Shown here in pieces: positions 44,490 to 54,425 of a stretch of 64,000 nt of DNA. This DNA is from Arenibacter arenosicollis (GTDB taxonomy: Bacteria; Bacteroidota; Bacteroidia; Flavobacteriales; Flavobacteriaceae), in the NCBI RefSeq assembly GCF_014397245.1, contig NZ_JACLHY010000023.1, forward strand, positions 16,155 to 80,154, in the 5' to 3' direction. The first letter of the stretch is position 1. Every line of letters starts with the position of its first letter. The notes beneath the pieces are model-generated. The model saw only the letters and a list, made by a program, of their open reading frames with translations, did not search any database and was not told the origin of the DNA. Position numbers and translations under genes: made by a program.

Positions 44490-45029
44490 ATCTATGCGGC
44501 ATAAAGGAAGTACATACCCTGGATTTAATTAATTACTTTCCGGCTGCATTAATGAGTTTGTAATTTATTTAGTGGACAGACCATAACAAAGACCTAAAGC
44601 AAAATACCTGGCCTATTTCTTTGGGCGTTCCCTCCTACCTCGGGCGGGCCCTTGGCTATATCCCTTGCGGTGCTGCGGAGATGCCGCCGCCGTCCCTACC
44701 TCTGGCAGGCAGGCCTAACGCAGAACATAATGTTCAACCCATTAGTTCTACATTTTTTGGATCGCCCAAATGCGTAGCATTCATGAATACCATTAAAAAT
44801 CAATAGACTAGCCGATGAATAAAAACGATCAGGGCCGAAACTAAGGTATGGCGTACCTTAGTTTAAAAGGGCCAGCGGTAGCAGGGTTTACCTTCCTATA
44901 TAGTCATAATGGTGGACCATGAACGACGCCAAAACATTCGAATATCCCATTCTAAATTTTGAAAAATCTACTAAAACTATTTGCGTAGTTAAATGACTTC
45001 ATATATATTTGTAGTCAAATAGCTTCATA
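44490..45029. other. Intergenic stretch with repeats and gene debris
   Basis: TTTAGTGGACAGACCATAAC near 44568 repeats the end of the DHFR-family gene (ATAGTGGACAGACCTTAG at 42585), suggesting a duplicated or inserted tail. From about 44636 a GC-rich intergenic repeat (CTTGGCTATATCCC, GGCAGGCCTAACGCAGAAC) recurs; relatives are near 33469 and 46716. The 61-codon frame there is not a gene. Confidence 0.45.
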
Positions 45030-45356
45030 ATGAAAATGAGAAGAGACATTTTTCAAGCAATAGCGGACCCAACAAGACGTGCCATACTGGTATTGCTTTC
45101 CACTCAAACTATGACTGCAGGGGAAATTGCAGCTAATTTTGATACGGCCCGACCTACGATCTCCAAACACATTCAAATTCTAAATGAGTGCGAACTCATA
45201 GAATCAAACCAACAAGGACGTGAAATTTTCTATCAAATTAGAATAGAAAAAATGAAAGAAATCGACAAATGGTTGGAACAATTCAAAAAGATTTGGGAAA
45301 CCAAATTCGATCAATTGGACAATGTATTATCAACAATTAAAAGACAAAAAAAATGA
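45030..45356 (+). CDS. ArsR-family winged-helix regulator
   Basis: A 108-aa ArsR/SmtB-type repressor: [17 protein letters not shown] at the start, recognition helix [13 protein letters not shown], wing [11 protein letters not shown]. Cys metal sites of true ArsR are absent, so it probably senses something else. It overlaps the AHSA1 gene by ATGA; regulator-AHSA1-VOC operons of this kind are common, and it likely autoregulates the operon. Confidence 0.9.
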   Translation: MKMRRDIFQAIADPTRRAILVLLSTQTMTAGEIAANFDTARPTISKHIQILNECELIESNQQGREIFYQIRIEKMKEIDKWLEQFKKIWETKFDQLDNVLSTIKRQKK

Positions 45357-45859
45357 AAAGCAATTTGTTATTCGACTTTACCGTTGACAAAACCACAAAT
45401 ACGGTATTTGTAAACAGGGAATTTGAGGCTGAACTAACTTTGGTTTGGGACGCATTCACTAAACAAGAAATCCTTGACCAATGGTGGGCGCCAAAACCTT
45501 GGCAATCGCGAACAAAGTCAATGGAGTTTAAAGAAGGAGGCCGCAGGTTTTATGCAATGGTTAGTCCAGAAGGTCAAGAACATTGGTCTATCCAAGACTA
45601 TACTGACATTTCGCCAAAAACCAATTTCAAATATGTAGATGCCTTTGCTGACGAAAACGGAAACATTAACACCACTTTTCCAAGTTCAAAATGGAGCTTG
45701 AACTTTGATGAAACCAATGAATTGACCAAAGTAAGCATTGAGATACATCATAATTCCCTTGCAGACTTAGAACAAATAATTCAAATGGGTTTCAAAGAAG
45801 GTTTCACTATGACTCTTAACGACCTAGATAAACTTTTGAATTCCTTAAAAAACAATTAA
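45353..45859 (+). CDS. AHSA1/SRPBCC-domain protein
   Basis: A 168-aa SRPBCC protein: [27 protein letters not shown] and [13 protein letters not shown] are typical of the AHSA1 (Activator of Hsp90 ATPase-like) group, ending in a long helix [16 protein letters not shown]. The first four bases overlap ArsR. Function unknown; relatives are controlled by the adjacent ArsR. The next ATG is 1 bp after the stop. Confidence 0.9.
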   Translation: MKSNLLFDFTVDKTTNTVFVNREFEAELTLVWDAFTKQEILDQWWAPKPWQSRTKSMEFKEGGRRFYAMVSPEGQEHWSIQDYTDISPKTNFKYVDAFADENGNINTTFPSSKWSLNFDETNELTKVSIEIHHNSLADLEQIIQMGFKEGFTMTLNDLDKLLNSLKNN

Positions 45860-45860
45860 A

Positions 45861-46286
45861 ATGTCCGGCAAAATTTATCCTTGCTTGTGGTTTGACGGTC
45901 AAGCCCAAGAAGCAGCAAAATTCTACTGCTCCATTTTCAAGAACTCAAAAATAACCTCAGACAATCAAATGGTAGTTACCTTTTAATTGGACGGCAAAAA
46001 GTTTATAGGACTAAATGGTGGGCCAAACTTTAAATTTAACGAAGCTGTTTCTTTTGTAGTGGACAGTGAAACGCAAGAAGAAATTGACTACTATTGGAGC
46101 TCCTTAATCGTTGACGGTGGGCAAGAAGGCAAATGTGGTTGGCTAAAAGGCAAGTTTGGTATATCATGGCAAATTGTACCTACAGTTCTTCCAAAGCTTT
46201 TGAGCGACCCAAATAGGGCACAAAAGGTGATGGAAGTATTTATGGGAATGAAAAAGTTTGATATAAAAGCTCTTGAAAATGCTTAA
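45861..46286 (+). pseudogene. PhnB-like VOC protein interrupted by a nonsense codon
   Basis: From ATG 45861 the frame reads [20 protein letters not shown] (PhnB/3-demethylubiquinone-type VOC start) and stops at TAA 45984-45986 after MVVTF. The same frame then continues LDGKKFIGLNGGPNFKFNEA to 46286 with normal length. A Glu codon (GAA) is expected at that place in the family. One base change has split the gene; re-initiation at TTG 45987 would lack the first VOC strands. Confidence 0.78.
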
Positions 46287-46324
46287 GGACAAAATTAATT
46301 AATCATACTGCAACCATTGACAAA

Positions 46325-46672
46325 ATGACTAAGGTAGAAATTGCAAAATCATTTTCAAACGGAGAATTTGAAAAAACATATGACTTCATCGCTGACAACG
46401 CTATTTGGACAGTTGTAGAGGAAAATACCTTTACGGGAAAACAAGCAATTATAGATAACTGCGAACAAGTTGGTAAGTACTTTAAGTCGGTAACTACTGA
46501 TTTCAAAACTTTAAACATTATTACTGACGATAATAAAGTTGTAATTAGCGGAACAGCAGAATTTTTAAAAGACGGCCTACGTGTATCTTTTGTTTCGGCT
46601 TGTGACGTATATGAATTTAATGGCAACGAACAAATCCAAAACATAACATCTTATTGCATTCCAGGAAAATAG
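46325..46672 (+). CDS. SnoaL/NTF2-like protein
   Basis: A 115-aa NTF2-fold protein: AKSFSNGEFEKTYDFIAD, AIWTVVEENTFTGKQAIID, TTDFKTLNIITDDNKVVISG, and DVYEFNGNEQIQNITSYCI. It follows the VOC gene by 38 bp and probably ends the ArsR operon. Enzymatic role unknown. Confidence 0.82.
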   Translation: MTKVEIAKSFSNGEFEKTYDFIADNAIWTVVEENTFTGKQAIIDNCEQVGKYFKSVTTDFKTLNIITDDNKVVISGTAEFLKDGLRVSFVSACDVYEFNGNEQIQNITSYCIPGK

Positions 46673-46850
46673 AAAAACAACGATAGGTCAAAACAGTAAA
46701 ATAAAAATAGACCGGTTCCTGAGCCTACCTAGTAGTCCTAACGCATAATACAGAATCAAACTACAGTATATGCCGCACCCCTCCCCTCCTATTCGGCTAG
46801 CCGTTGGCCACATTTATGTGGAGAAATAGGTGTTTCTTAATTTTGATGGT

Positions 46851-48281
46851 TTACATAGCTTCAAAAAGAAGTAAACTAACCGTCGATTTGGGCAAGTCCA
46901 CTATGAGGCTGAAATCTTTGCTGCTCAATATTTGTTCGCGGTCCAAGTCCAAATTGTGATTATCATCCAATACATATTCGCTACACTTTAGTTCGTTTTT
47001 AAAAGGAACATTCTTGATCTGCAGTTTATAACGAGAGGCATCATCATCAAAATTGCTTAGCAAAACTGCTGTTTTTCCCTCACCTAAATCAGTAGATGCA
47101 ATAATAGAAACACCCGTTTCCTGTTTGTTTCCTGAAGTAGAAACCCGCGTGCCTAATTGTACCATTTTATGATAGGCTTCCAATGCATGAATTGCCTTTT
47201 TGGGTATTCCTGATTCATCAAAAAGCCCAATACGAAAAATGGTTCCAAAAGCGGAATAGTATTGCGCCATATTCAGTCCTGTATCCTGCATATAAGATAA
47301 AACTGAGACGGTAAAGGCTGAGCCAGGGGCGCCGGTGGTTTGGGTAAATACATCTCGCGATTCCGCTCTGTTTTTGCCATCGGGCCAGTATGGTATGTAA
47401 TTCCATTCGGATAGACTGATTTCCACATCTTTAAACCCATGTTTTCTTATGGTGGCGTTGGATATTTCAATTCTTTTCATGAAGTCATCCGTACTTTTAC
47501 TATAGATGTGATAGGAAACAAAGTCTAAAGGGGAATTGGTATTTTTGCAATGTTTAAGGAAAGCCTCGCCAAGCTCACTGTCCAGGTTAAAGGCGATTGT
47601 AGGACCTCCAACTTTTAGGTTGGCATCGAGTTTTTTTAAGGTCTTGGCCGTTATTTCATATAATTGAAGATACTGTTCTTGAGTTCCTGACCAGCAATCT
47701 GCGATGTCCGGCTCATTCCAAACTTCCCAATATTGAATATCCCACTTAAAGCCATCGGCCCAACCCATATTATAATGCTGCACTATCCGGGAACAAATGC
47801 GCGCCCATTTTTCAAAATCTGCCGGAGGATGGATGTAAAATTTTGGTTCCCCATGCTCTATACTTTCACCCAATCTAAATATTACTTTTGCGCCCAGGTC
47901 CAAGATCGACTTTATATAAATGTCCGTCTTTTGAAAATGATAGTTTGCCGGGTCATTTTCATCGGCATCAAAGTTTGGAAAGATGGTATGGATATCAACC
48001 GTTTCTTCATCGGAATATCGTGTATCATGCAGGCGTACATGTGGAGGGCCGAAGGTTTTGAAATATTCACTATTGTCAAATGCATTTCCCAATCTAATTC
48101 TCGGACCTCCGTTCACCCCGTGCAAGGGTTTGAAACCACCCATGGTTTTGGATACATCTACAGTAAACTCGGGTAAGGTTGCCGTGTCATTGCTTTGAGC
48201 CAGCTGTGCATTACCAGATAGTAATCCTAAAAATAAAAAAAGACCAAAGAATGCAGATGTAATACCATTGTTTGTGTTCAT
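46851..48281 (-). CDS. GH39-like glycoside hydrolase, secreted
   Basis: A 476-aa exported enzyme (signal FFGLFLFLGLLSGNAQL). The TIM-barrel part carries YWEVWNEPD (acid/base Glu190) and ISLSEWNY (nucleophile Glu292), the GH39/clan A pattern of beta-xylosidases and alpha-L-iduronidases. A beta-sandwich of about 100 residues follows (TAVLLSNFDDD, STVSLLLFEAM). Substrate cannot be fixed from sequence. It is convergent with the SnoaL gene and heads a minus-strand sugar-catabolism stretch with the cluster 48.6-53.7 kb. Confidence 0.85.
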   Translation of the reverse strand: MNTNNGITSAFFGLFLFLGLLSGNAQLAQSNDTATLPEFTVDVSKTMGGFKPLHGVNGGPRIRLGNAFDNSEYFKTFGPPHVRLHDTRYSDEETVDIHTIFPNFDADENDPANYHFQKTDIYIKSILDLGAKVIFRLGESIEHGEPKFYIHPPADFEKWARICSRIVQHYNMGWADGFKWDIQYWEVWNEPDIADCWSGTQEQYLQLYEITAKTLKKLDANLKVGGPTIAFNLDSELGEAFLKHCKNTNSPLDFVSYHIYSKSTDDFMKRIEISNATIRKHGFKDVEISLSEWNYIPYWPDGKNRAESRDVFTQTTGAPGSAFTVSVLSYMQDTGLNMAQYYSAFGTIFRIGLFDESGIPKKAIHALEAYHKMVQLGTRVSTSGNKQETGVSIIASTDLGEGKTAVLLSNFDDDASRYKLQIKNVPFKNELKCSEYVLDDNHNLDLDREQILSSKDFSLIVDLPKSTVSLLLFEAM

Positions 48282-48617
48282 GGGTTTTTGGTTCGCTATT
48301 ACGGTAAAATATCTAAATTATGATGTGTAATGAAAATGACTTGGATATATTTTTTTTTAAATAATCGCATTGAATTGGCAGCACCTTAAAAAACTGTAAT
48401 TAAGAACCAATTGATAGTCAATGAAAAGTTACGTTCAGCAAACAAAGCATTATTTTATCGATTAAGCAAATATCAATCCCAATATTAATTATCTTAGAAC
48501 AATAGTAACAAAAACATGGCTGTAGCACTCCCCCACTTTACACCACAGAAAATTTTATTGAATCGATGATATTAGAAATTTTCTTCTTTTAAGTTAATCA
48601 CCTAACTGTTCATAATA
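48282..48617. other. Intergenic region with dispersed repeat copy B
   Basis: Holds the second copy (48452-48570) of the repeat at 33744. Otherwise AT-rich with no ORF. Confidence 0.45.
48452..48570 (+). repeat. Dispersed intergenic repeat, copy B
   Basis: TTTTATCGATTAAGC, CCCAATATTAATTATCTTAG, GCTGTAGCACTCCCCCACTT and CACAGAAAATTTTATTGAAT align in order with copies A and C. Confidence 0.6.
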
Positions 48618-49703
48618 TCAAATATCATTTGTTGGAAACATCTTAAGCCATTTTTTTGCGTTTTGATAAAATATTTTATCCACAACTTCCTTAGGAAGTT
48701 TTAATCCCTTAAACTCTTCATTTACCAGATCACTGGTCATAACCTCATCGGTAACGAAAAATCGCCAATCCGTAAGCCACATTTTATGCATCTCCTTCTG
48801 CATTTCTTTGATATTTTCCTTGCCATCATCGGCCAAATCGGTTGCATATAGGATCCGATCTTGGTACTTAATAAAAAAGGCACGTACCTTTTCCCTATTT
48901 TCTACAGTTTGATAAAAAACTTGCCCCATTCTGGCAGCGAGGTCTATAGACATATTAGGAAACTTGTCCAACCGTTTCGCCAATTCATCAACGCTCCACT
49001 CTAGACTCCCAATGTGTGCTCCAATAAACACAAGATCGGGGTGTTTTTCCAACATACGATCCCGAGCAGCCACCTGTTCTTCATAAGAAGGTAGTTCCGG
49101 ATGTTGGTACATGTGGTACTGTGGATGTTCAGAAAAATATTTCCGATCGTTGTTGGTTGTCATTTCATCTAGCGGAAGCCAACAGTTTTTTGGTTCTCCC
49201 AAATGACCTATCAATGGTATCTTTTTACTGGCTAAATAATCGAATATCGTATCCAGCTTTGGATTGTCGACCATTATTAGCTCGTTATCCTTATCACGAA
49301 AAACCATGCCAATATTCTTCCAAACCTTTACAGCTATGGCCCCTTCTTTAAAACTCTTGTCCAACCATGAAATAGTATTCTTTGTAAAGTCTGGGTTATC
49401 CCAATCCTCTATGGAAAAGGAGGTAGCGAACTCATAATCCTCAGGATGCCCTTTCTTTTGAGCAAAACAATAATCATATTGTTCTTTAATAAGTTCCTCG
49501 CCTTTTGAAAGGTCGACCATAATATTCAGCAAACGAAAATTGTCTTTCTTTGCTTGATTTACAAAACTGTTCCGATTTGCAAAAACATGAATGTGGGTAT
49601 CAATTTTTTCTACCTTGTCAAAATCGTCCAAAGTATAATATTCATTCTTTTCCCCACAAGAAATCGTTAATAGTATTAATAAGGCAATCCATGATTTTTT
49701 CAT
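48618..49703 (-). CDS. Amidohydrolase-superfamily lipoprotein
   Basis: A 361-aa TIM-barrel hydrolase with lipobox (IALLILLTISC). Metal-site motifs: DTHIHVFA (D-x-H-x-H, near residue 36), Lys in AVKVWKN, GHLGEP, GAHIGSLEW and the C-terminal Asp in YATDLADDG, the Amidohydrolase_2 pattern. Relatives hydrolyse or decarboxylate small sugar-derived or aromatic acids. It is the last gene of the minus-strand cluster with the MFS permease, DUF1080 and Gfo/Idh/MocA genes, which suggests a role in sugar catabolism outside the cytoplasm. Confidence 0.85.
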   Translation of the reverse strand: MKKSWIALLILLTISCGEKNEYYTLDDFDKVEKIDTHIHVFANRNSFVNQAKKDNFRLLNIMVDLSKGEELIKEQYDYCFAQKKGHPEDYEFATSFSIEDWDNPDFTKNTISWLDKSFKEGAIAVKVWKNIGMVFRDKDNELIMVDNPKLDTIFDYLASKKIPLIGHLGEPKNCWLPLDEMTTNNDRKYFSEHPQYHMYQHPELPSYEEQVAARDRMLEKHPDLVFIGAHIGSLEWSVDELAKRLDKFPNMSIDLAARMGQVFYQTVENREKVRAFFIKYQDRILYATDLADDGKENIKEMQKEMHKMWLTDWRFFVTDEVMTSDLVNEEFKGLKLPKEVVDKIFYQNAKKWLKMFPTNDI

Positions 49704-49739
49704 CTGTTTAATTTTTATAGTTTTTATCTGATATTGGTA

Positions 49740-49961
49740 TTAATTGGCATTGGGATCAGTAGTTTTCATAGCGGCTTTAAAATTGTTGAACAACGGATAA
49801 GAACCTCCCAACTTATTGTTTAGAACCTCTTTACTCTTGCCAGGTGAAATCAAACCCGAGATTTTAAATTCCTCTAAATTGTGATAAGCCGTTACATGGG
49901 ATGCACCCATATTTCCACAGCCCACTACCAGAACACGCACCGGACTGCTTTTATTAACCAT
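49740..49961 (-). pseudogene. Gfo/Idh/MocA oxidoreductase, N-terminal fragment
   Basis: Only the first 73 codons remain: PVRVLVVGCGNMGASHVTAY is the dinucleotide-binding start of a Gfo/Idh/MocA dehydrogenase, then FKISGLISPGKSKEVLNN. The EKP motif and the substrate domain (about 300 residues) are missing, and the frame ends at TAA close to the amidohydrolase gene. A deletion has removed the rest. Confidence 0.72.
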
Positions 49962-49998
49962 ATTATTATTAAATTTTATTAGTACATATTTTAGGGAA

Positions 49999-51303
49999 TT
50001 ATCTTTCCGTTTTTAGATCAGCACTATCGGCTAAACCGCCCTCGAAATCCTTTTGACCCCTATTGTCCGTTACAGTTAAAATGTGCGACACCTTGTTGTC
50101 TACTTCTAAAGTGCCTACAAGTTTTTCCCTGAAAAAAAACATAAATAACAAACCCACCAATAAAGCAATTATTGCTGGAACCAGCCAAATGGATTCCCAT
50201 TGGTAGCTCAAGATGTCATTAATGTTGACAAGAAAATCATCGGTTACTGCTCCTGAAACAAAAGAGCCAATAAACATTCCCACCCCATATGTTGCAAAAG
50301 TGATAAGCCCCTGGGCGGAATTTCGAAAGGAGGGTTTGGACTTCTTATCAATATAGATCTGTCCTGTAACAAAAAAGAAATCATAACATACACCATGTAA
50401 TATAATTCCAAAATACAACATCCAAATTCCTGGACCTATATCCCCATAAGCAAATAAAAGATAACGTATTACCCAAGCAAAAATACCTATCAGCATCATT
50501 TTTTTAATTCCGAGCCTCTTAAAAGCAAGGGGCATCAATAACATGAATAAAAGTTCGGAAACCTGCCCCAAAGTCATTTTAGCTGCAGCATTTTCCATCC
50601 CTATGTCATTCAGAAAAGGATTGGCAAAGTTGTAATAAAAAGCCAATGGGATACAAACTAGAATAGAGCTGACAAAAAAAACAATAAATGACCTTTTCTT
50701 AAATAAAACCAAGGCATCTAGTCCCAATATGGCAGAAATACTTGCGCTTTTACCTGTAGGCGGGGTACTTGGCAAGAAGAAGCTTAAAATACCAAGCACC
50801 AAAGAACAATATGCCGCAATGCGGAAGGTCATAAAAGAAGTCTCCAACTCCATAAACCCTATTAAAAGTCCCGCTGCTATCCAGCCCACGGTTCCTAAAA
50901 CCCTAATCCGTGGAAATTCCTTATCGGGATCCTCCATTTGCGAAAAGGAAATGGAGTTAACCAAGGACATCGTAGGCATATACAACAATGTGTATAGCAA
51001 AATTAACCACCAAAATTTTTGAAAATGCTCCACGGTACTAATATAATATAAGGTGGCAGCACCCATTAAATGTAATGTCCCCAATACCTTTTGTGCGGAG
51101 AAAAATCGGTCAGCTACCAGACCCACGAAAAAAGGAGAAATAATGGCTGCGATAGAAAGGTTTGCATATGCTGCCCCCACTTGTGTTGCATTTACCTCCA
51201 ACGAGGACATCAGATAGGTGCCCATGGTAACATACCACGCTCCCCATATAAAATACTCCAATAGCATTAGAACGGATAAACGCAATCTTACTGAATTTTT
51301 CAT
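49999..51303 (-). CDS. MFS permease, nucleoside:H+ symporter (NHS) type
   Basis: A 434-aa twelve-helix transporter. MLLEYFIWGAWYVTMGTYL at the N-terminus and the ISFSQMEDPDKEFPRIRVLG segment between helices 4 and 5 are the NHS/NupG-like signature found in Bacteroidota sugar clusters. Helices 6 and 7 are separated by a polar linker. It probably imports a nucleoside-like or modified sugar; inference rests on its neighbours (Gfo/Idh/MocA, DUF1080). Confidence 0.87.
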   Translation of the reverse strand: MKNSVRLRLSVLMLLEYFIWGAWYVTMGTYLMSSLEVNATQVGAAYANLSIAAIISPFFVGLVADRFFSAQKVLGTLHLMGAATLYYISTVEHFQKFWWLILLYTLLYMPTMSLVNSISFSQMEDPDKEFPRIRVLGTVGWIAAGLLIGFMELETSFMTFRIAAYCSLVLGILSFFLPSTPPTGKSASISAILGLDALVLFKKRSFIVFFVSSILVCIPLAFYYNFANPFLNDIGMENAAAKMTLGQVSELLFMLLMPLAFKRLGIKKMMLIGIFAWVIRYLLFAYGDIGPGIWMLYFGIILHGVCYDFFFVTGQIYIDKKSKPSFRNSAQGLITFATYGVGMFIGSFVSGAVTDDFLVNINDILSYQWESIWLVPAIIALLVGLLFMFFFREKLVGTLEVDNKVSHILTVTDNRGQKDFEGGLADSADLKTER

Positions 51304-51435
51304 GGAGGTGAGTTGGTTGGTTATATTTTTTTATGCAATGAATTCTAAGGGTTGAAACTGATTATGCTTTGGAAACAACGGAAAACCTCACCTTTTATAA
51401 TCGGACTTGTTGTTACTTATCCATAGGATTCCCAA

Positions 51436-52215
51436 CTATTTATTAAGCAAAGGAGCTATCTGCTCAGCAGTAGTTACCCCTGGCGGCAATTCTATTACTT
51501 TTAAATTCCTGAAATGAATCTCCGCACCTTCAGATTCGAGACAGAAATAACCTTTCTTCTGAGTGGATTTAGAAATACCATTTACAAATTTACCGTTAAC
51601 AGAAAGTTTAATGACTCCATCTACACATACTACGTCATAGGTATTCCATTCACCCTTTCCCTTACATCTATTCTCTACGGACTTACTTCTTTCCCCCCGT
51701 GGATTATCTGGTAGGGTCACCACTCCCCCTACACCCCAAACTTCCCCATGAACATAGGCTATGGGTTGCTGAACACCATCTTTTGCATTTATGTTTACCC
51801 AGTCCAATTCCAACATCTGGATTTCCACACCGTCCGGCAGTGGAGAATTTCCCTTTGGATCGGCACCGCTCCATGCAAATATTCCAGAATTGCCCCCTGC
51901 TTCCATATGTCGCCATTCTACATGAAGAATAAAGTTTTCATATTGTTTTTCCGATCTTACTACCCCAATTGGATGGCCCAAGTTTACCAGTACCCCATCT
52001 GCACCCACGGTCCACCCCTCTTTAACGGTATTCACATTGATCCATTTAATGGTAGATGCTTCTCCCGACTTTCCTGAAATCAAATTCTCCAAGGTATCCT
52101 CCTCTCCAAATTCAAATTCAAATGCTTCATTCTGGGCCTCGGCCTGGAAAGCAATCATTACAATTATCAATACCGATAAAAGGGCAGATTTTCTCTTAAT
52201 CGAAATTTTCTTCAT
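51436..52215 (-). CDS. DUF1080 (3-keto-disaccharide hydrolase family) protein
   Basis: A 259-aa secreted protein (signal [17 protein letters not shown]). The jelly-roll DUF1080 domain is clear: [71 protein letters not shown]1080 proteins have been linked to hydrolysis of 3-keto-glycosides made by Gfo/Idh/MocA dehydrogenases, which matches its neighbour at 52358. The pair would oxidise C3 of a glycoside and then cleave it. Substrate unknown. Confidence 0.9.
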   Translation of the reverse strand: MKKISIKRKSALLSVLIIVMIAFQAEAQNEAFEFEFGEEDTLENLISGKSGEASTIKWINVNTVKEGWTVGADGVLVNLGHPIGVVRSEKQYENFILHVEWRHMEAGGNSGIFAWSGADPKGNSPLPDGVEIQMLELDWVNINAKDGVQQPIAYVHGEVWGVGGVVTLPDNPRGERSKSVENRCKGKGEWNTYDVVCVDGVIKLSVNGKFVNGISKSTQKKGYFCLESEGAEIHFRNLKVIELPPGVTTAEQIAPLLNK

Positions 52216-52357
52216 GTTTTTATGGTTAAATTATTTATCAAAATAAAATAGCTGTTCTTCAAATTCCCCGACGTAGTTTTAGTTACAGCAGAATAAAGTA
52301 TTCCCATAAAAATAGCAATTTTGAGTACTCTTCATCTCTAAATTGCTAAATCTATAA

Positions 52358-53665
52358 TTAAATCATTTTGGTGATTCCCGGAACGGCTATTCCTGGACCA
52401 TCATATTTTAAATCCCAACTGTACTCATCGTTCTCGGGACCAAGGGATACGTTGGAGTTCATGGCCTCTTCCCAACTGATCGTTTGTCCGGAATATGCTG
52501 CATCCCTAGCTATTATAGCCATCAAGGTACTATTGGCGGCCATTTCCCCATCGTTTATAGCGCTGCCCATACGAATGGATTTAAACAATCCGTCGTGCTC
52601 ACTTTGGTACATGTCGTTTGTTTCCCCCTCATATTTCCATTCATTTTTGCCCCAAATCTCGTGCCTATTTCCCTGATAAAATGCATTTCCCAATGTACCT
52701 GCGACTTCTACAGAGTTTCTGGACGACCCTCCATTAAGTTGCCTTGTGGAAACATTTCCTTTTAAACCACCCCCGTAATCAAATTCCACTGCAAAGTGGT
52801 CATAAATATTGCCGTACTTTTTATCCGTACGCCACTGCCTTCCACCTACCCCGGTTGCACTCAATGGCATTCGTTCTCCCATTGCCCAGGAAATCATGTC
52901 CGTACTATGGACGAACATTTCTACAATAAAATCCCCGCTCAACCAATTGTAATAATACCAGTTGCGCATTTTATATTGCATATCGTTCCAATCCGATTGA
53001 CGTTCTTTATGCCAAAGTTCACCCCCGTTTCTAACTGAGGAAATGGATTTTATTTCCCCTATATCTCCACCCAATACTTTTCCAAAGAGGGCCTGTTTCG
53101 GTAAATCATATCTAAAACAGAGGCCAGAAACTATGGAAAGGTTCTTTTCTTTGGCTCTTTTTGCAGCCTCCAAGACTTTACGTACCCCAGGCGCGTCCAC
53201 GGCAACGGGTTTTTCATAGAAGACATGTTTACCAGCGTCTATGGCCGCGCTAAAGTGTTTTGGCCTAAATCCCGGGGGCTCGGCCATAAGCACTACATCC
53301 ACTCCGGAATCAATTAATTTCTGATAAGCATCAAAACCAACAAATTGCATTTCTTTTTTCACATCTGCTCGTTGCCCATGTTCTTTCTTCAACAATTCCA
53401 AAGAATTGCTCAGCCTATCCTCAAAAATATCGGCCATAGCATGCAAAACCGTATCAGGGTCTGCACTTAGTGCCTGTACGGCCGCACCTGTACCTCTACC
53501 ACCACAACCTATCAAGCCAACCTTCAAAACTTTATTCTTTGTAAGGAATGGATTTGCAAAACCAGCGTTTAGGGTCGCTGCACTAAAAAGTGTAGCTGCC
53601 CCCGCTTTTTTTATGAAGGACCTTCGGTCAGAGCCTTCTAATGAAACAATACCTTTTTTAGTCAT
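52358..53665 (-). CDS. Tat-exported Gfo/Idh/MocA oxidoreductase
   Basis: A 435-aa dehydrogenase. The N-terminus has a twin-arginine signal (DRRSFIKKAGAATLFSAA). The Rossmann loop is GLIGCGGRGTG near residue 52, the EKP motif is in VFYEKPVAVD, and substrate-domain segments include SGLCFRYDL, MRNWYYYNWLSGDF and EMFVHSTDMISW. Relatives oxidise a sugar hydroxyl (often C3) with tightly bound NAD(P). It starts the minus-strand cluster of DUF1080, MFS permease, oxidoreductase fragment and amidohydrolase, about 140 bp from the DUF1080 gene. Confidence 0.9.
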   Translation of the reverse strand: MTKKGIVSLEGSDRRSFIKKAGAATLFSAATLNAGFANPFLTKNKVLKVGLIGCGGRGTGAAVQALSADPDTVLHAMADIFEDRLSNSLELLKKEHGQRADVKKEMQFVGFDAYQKLIDSGVDVVLMAEPPGFRPKHFSAAIDAGKHVFYEKPVAVDAPGVRKVLEAAKRAKEKNLSIVSGLCFRYDLPKQALFGKVLGGDIGEIKSISSVRNGGELWHKERQSDWNDMQYKMRNWYYYNWLSGDFIVEMFVHSTDMISWAMGERMPLSATGVGGRQWRTDKKYGNIYDHFAVEFDYGGGLKGNVSTRQLNGGSSRNSVEVAGTLGNAFYQGNRHEIWGKNEWKYEGETNDMYQSEHDGLFKSIRMGSAINDGEMAANSTLMAIIARDAAYSGQTISWEEAMNSNVSLGPENDEYSWDLKYDGPGIAVPGITKMI

Positions 53666-54425
53666 AATGTTTAATTTACATAGCCCGGATTCTGGGTAAT
53701 TATATCATTGATATTCATTTTGTCCTTGGGAACAGACCCGCAATAAACTCTGTTTTAATTGAAATTAGCAACCGCTATATAGTCCAACAGCTTCCAACCA
53801 CCGGAAACAGCATCTTTATAGTAAATTTACTTGGTCCAACCTGATCTTTACATAACCGATTTTCCAACGATTAATATCAAATACGCGCAACCTCTCAAAA
53901 GCCAAATTCCTCAATCGTTCAGGTTATGTTCCATTAAGTGTGTCATTGTTATTCCAGACCTAATCTTTCTGGATAGCTTAAGGCCAGAATAGATATAACT
54001 ATGGTTCAACTTTTTGGTATATGCCATTTCTTTGTAAGTCTGCTACCAACCAAATATAATAATTTATAGTGAACAAGTTGATGACCAATAAGTTATCGAA
54101 ATAAAACATTTAGACGGCTCGGATGGAGTTTGTTTTCTCATTGAACCATTTAATATTTATTGGTTTACTTTTACTAAAGATAGAATATTTGGAAGTACCT
54201 GTAATTGCGTTTGCATTGGTTTTGCCCAACAATCAAACTTGCTTGGACCCAGCCAAAACAGCTAGCTTCTTATCAGGTTGCAGCGTTTTATAAGGTGCTT
54301 CATAGTGCTTTGAAGTAATCCTTTAATGAAAATAAGTAGATTCCAAAACAATAACCAACAAACAATAATCGCCATTAAAACGGGAGTTTATAAAGACCGT
54401 TGGCAGCAATTAAAAGAAACTGTTT
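53666..54425. other. Intergenic region ending in a cassette-type core
   Basis: About 760 bp between divergent clusters. The last bases before the SnoaL lipoprotein read TTATAAAGACCGTTGGCAGC then AATTAAA, matching the right core of the palindrome at 61891-61921 (ACCGTTGGCAATAATTAAA). A clear left arm was not found. The rest lacks ORFs. Confidence 0.4.

Noticed and set aside
44621..44806. 61-codon open frame
   Set aside because: It is the translation of a GC-rich intergenic repeat.
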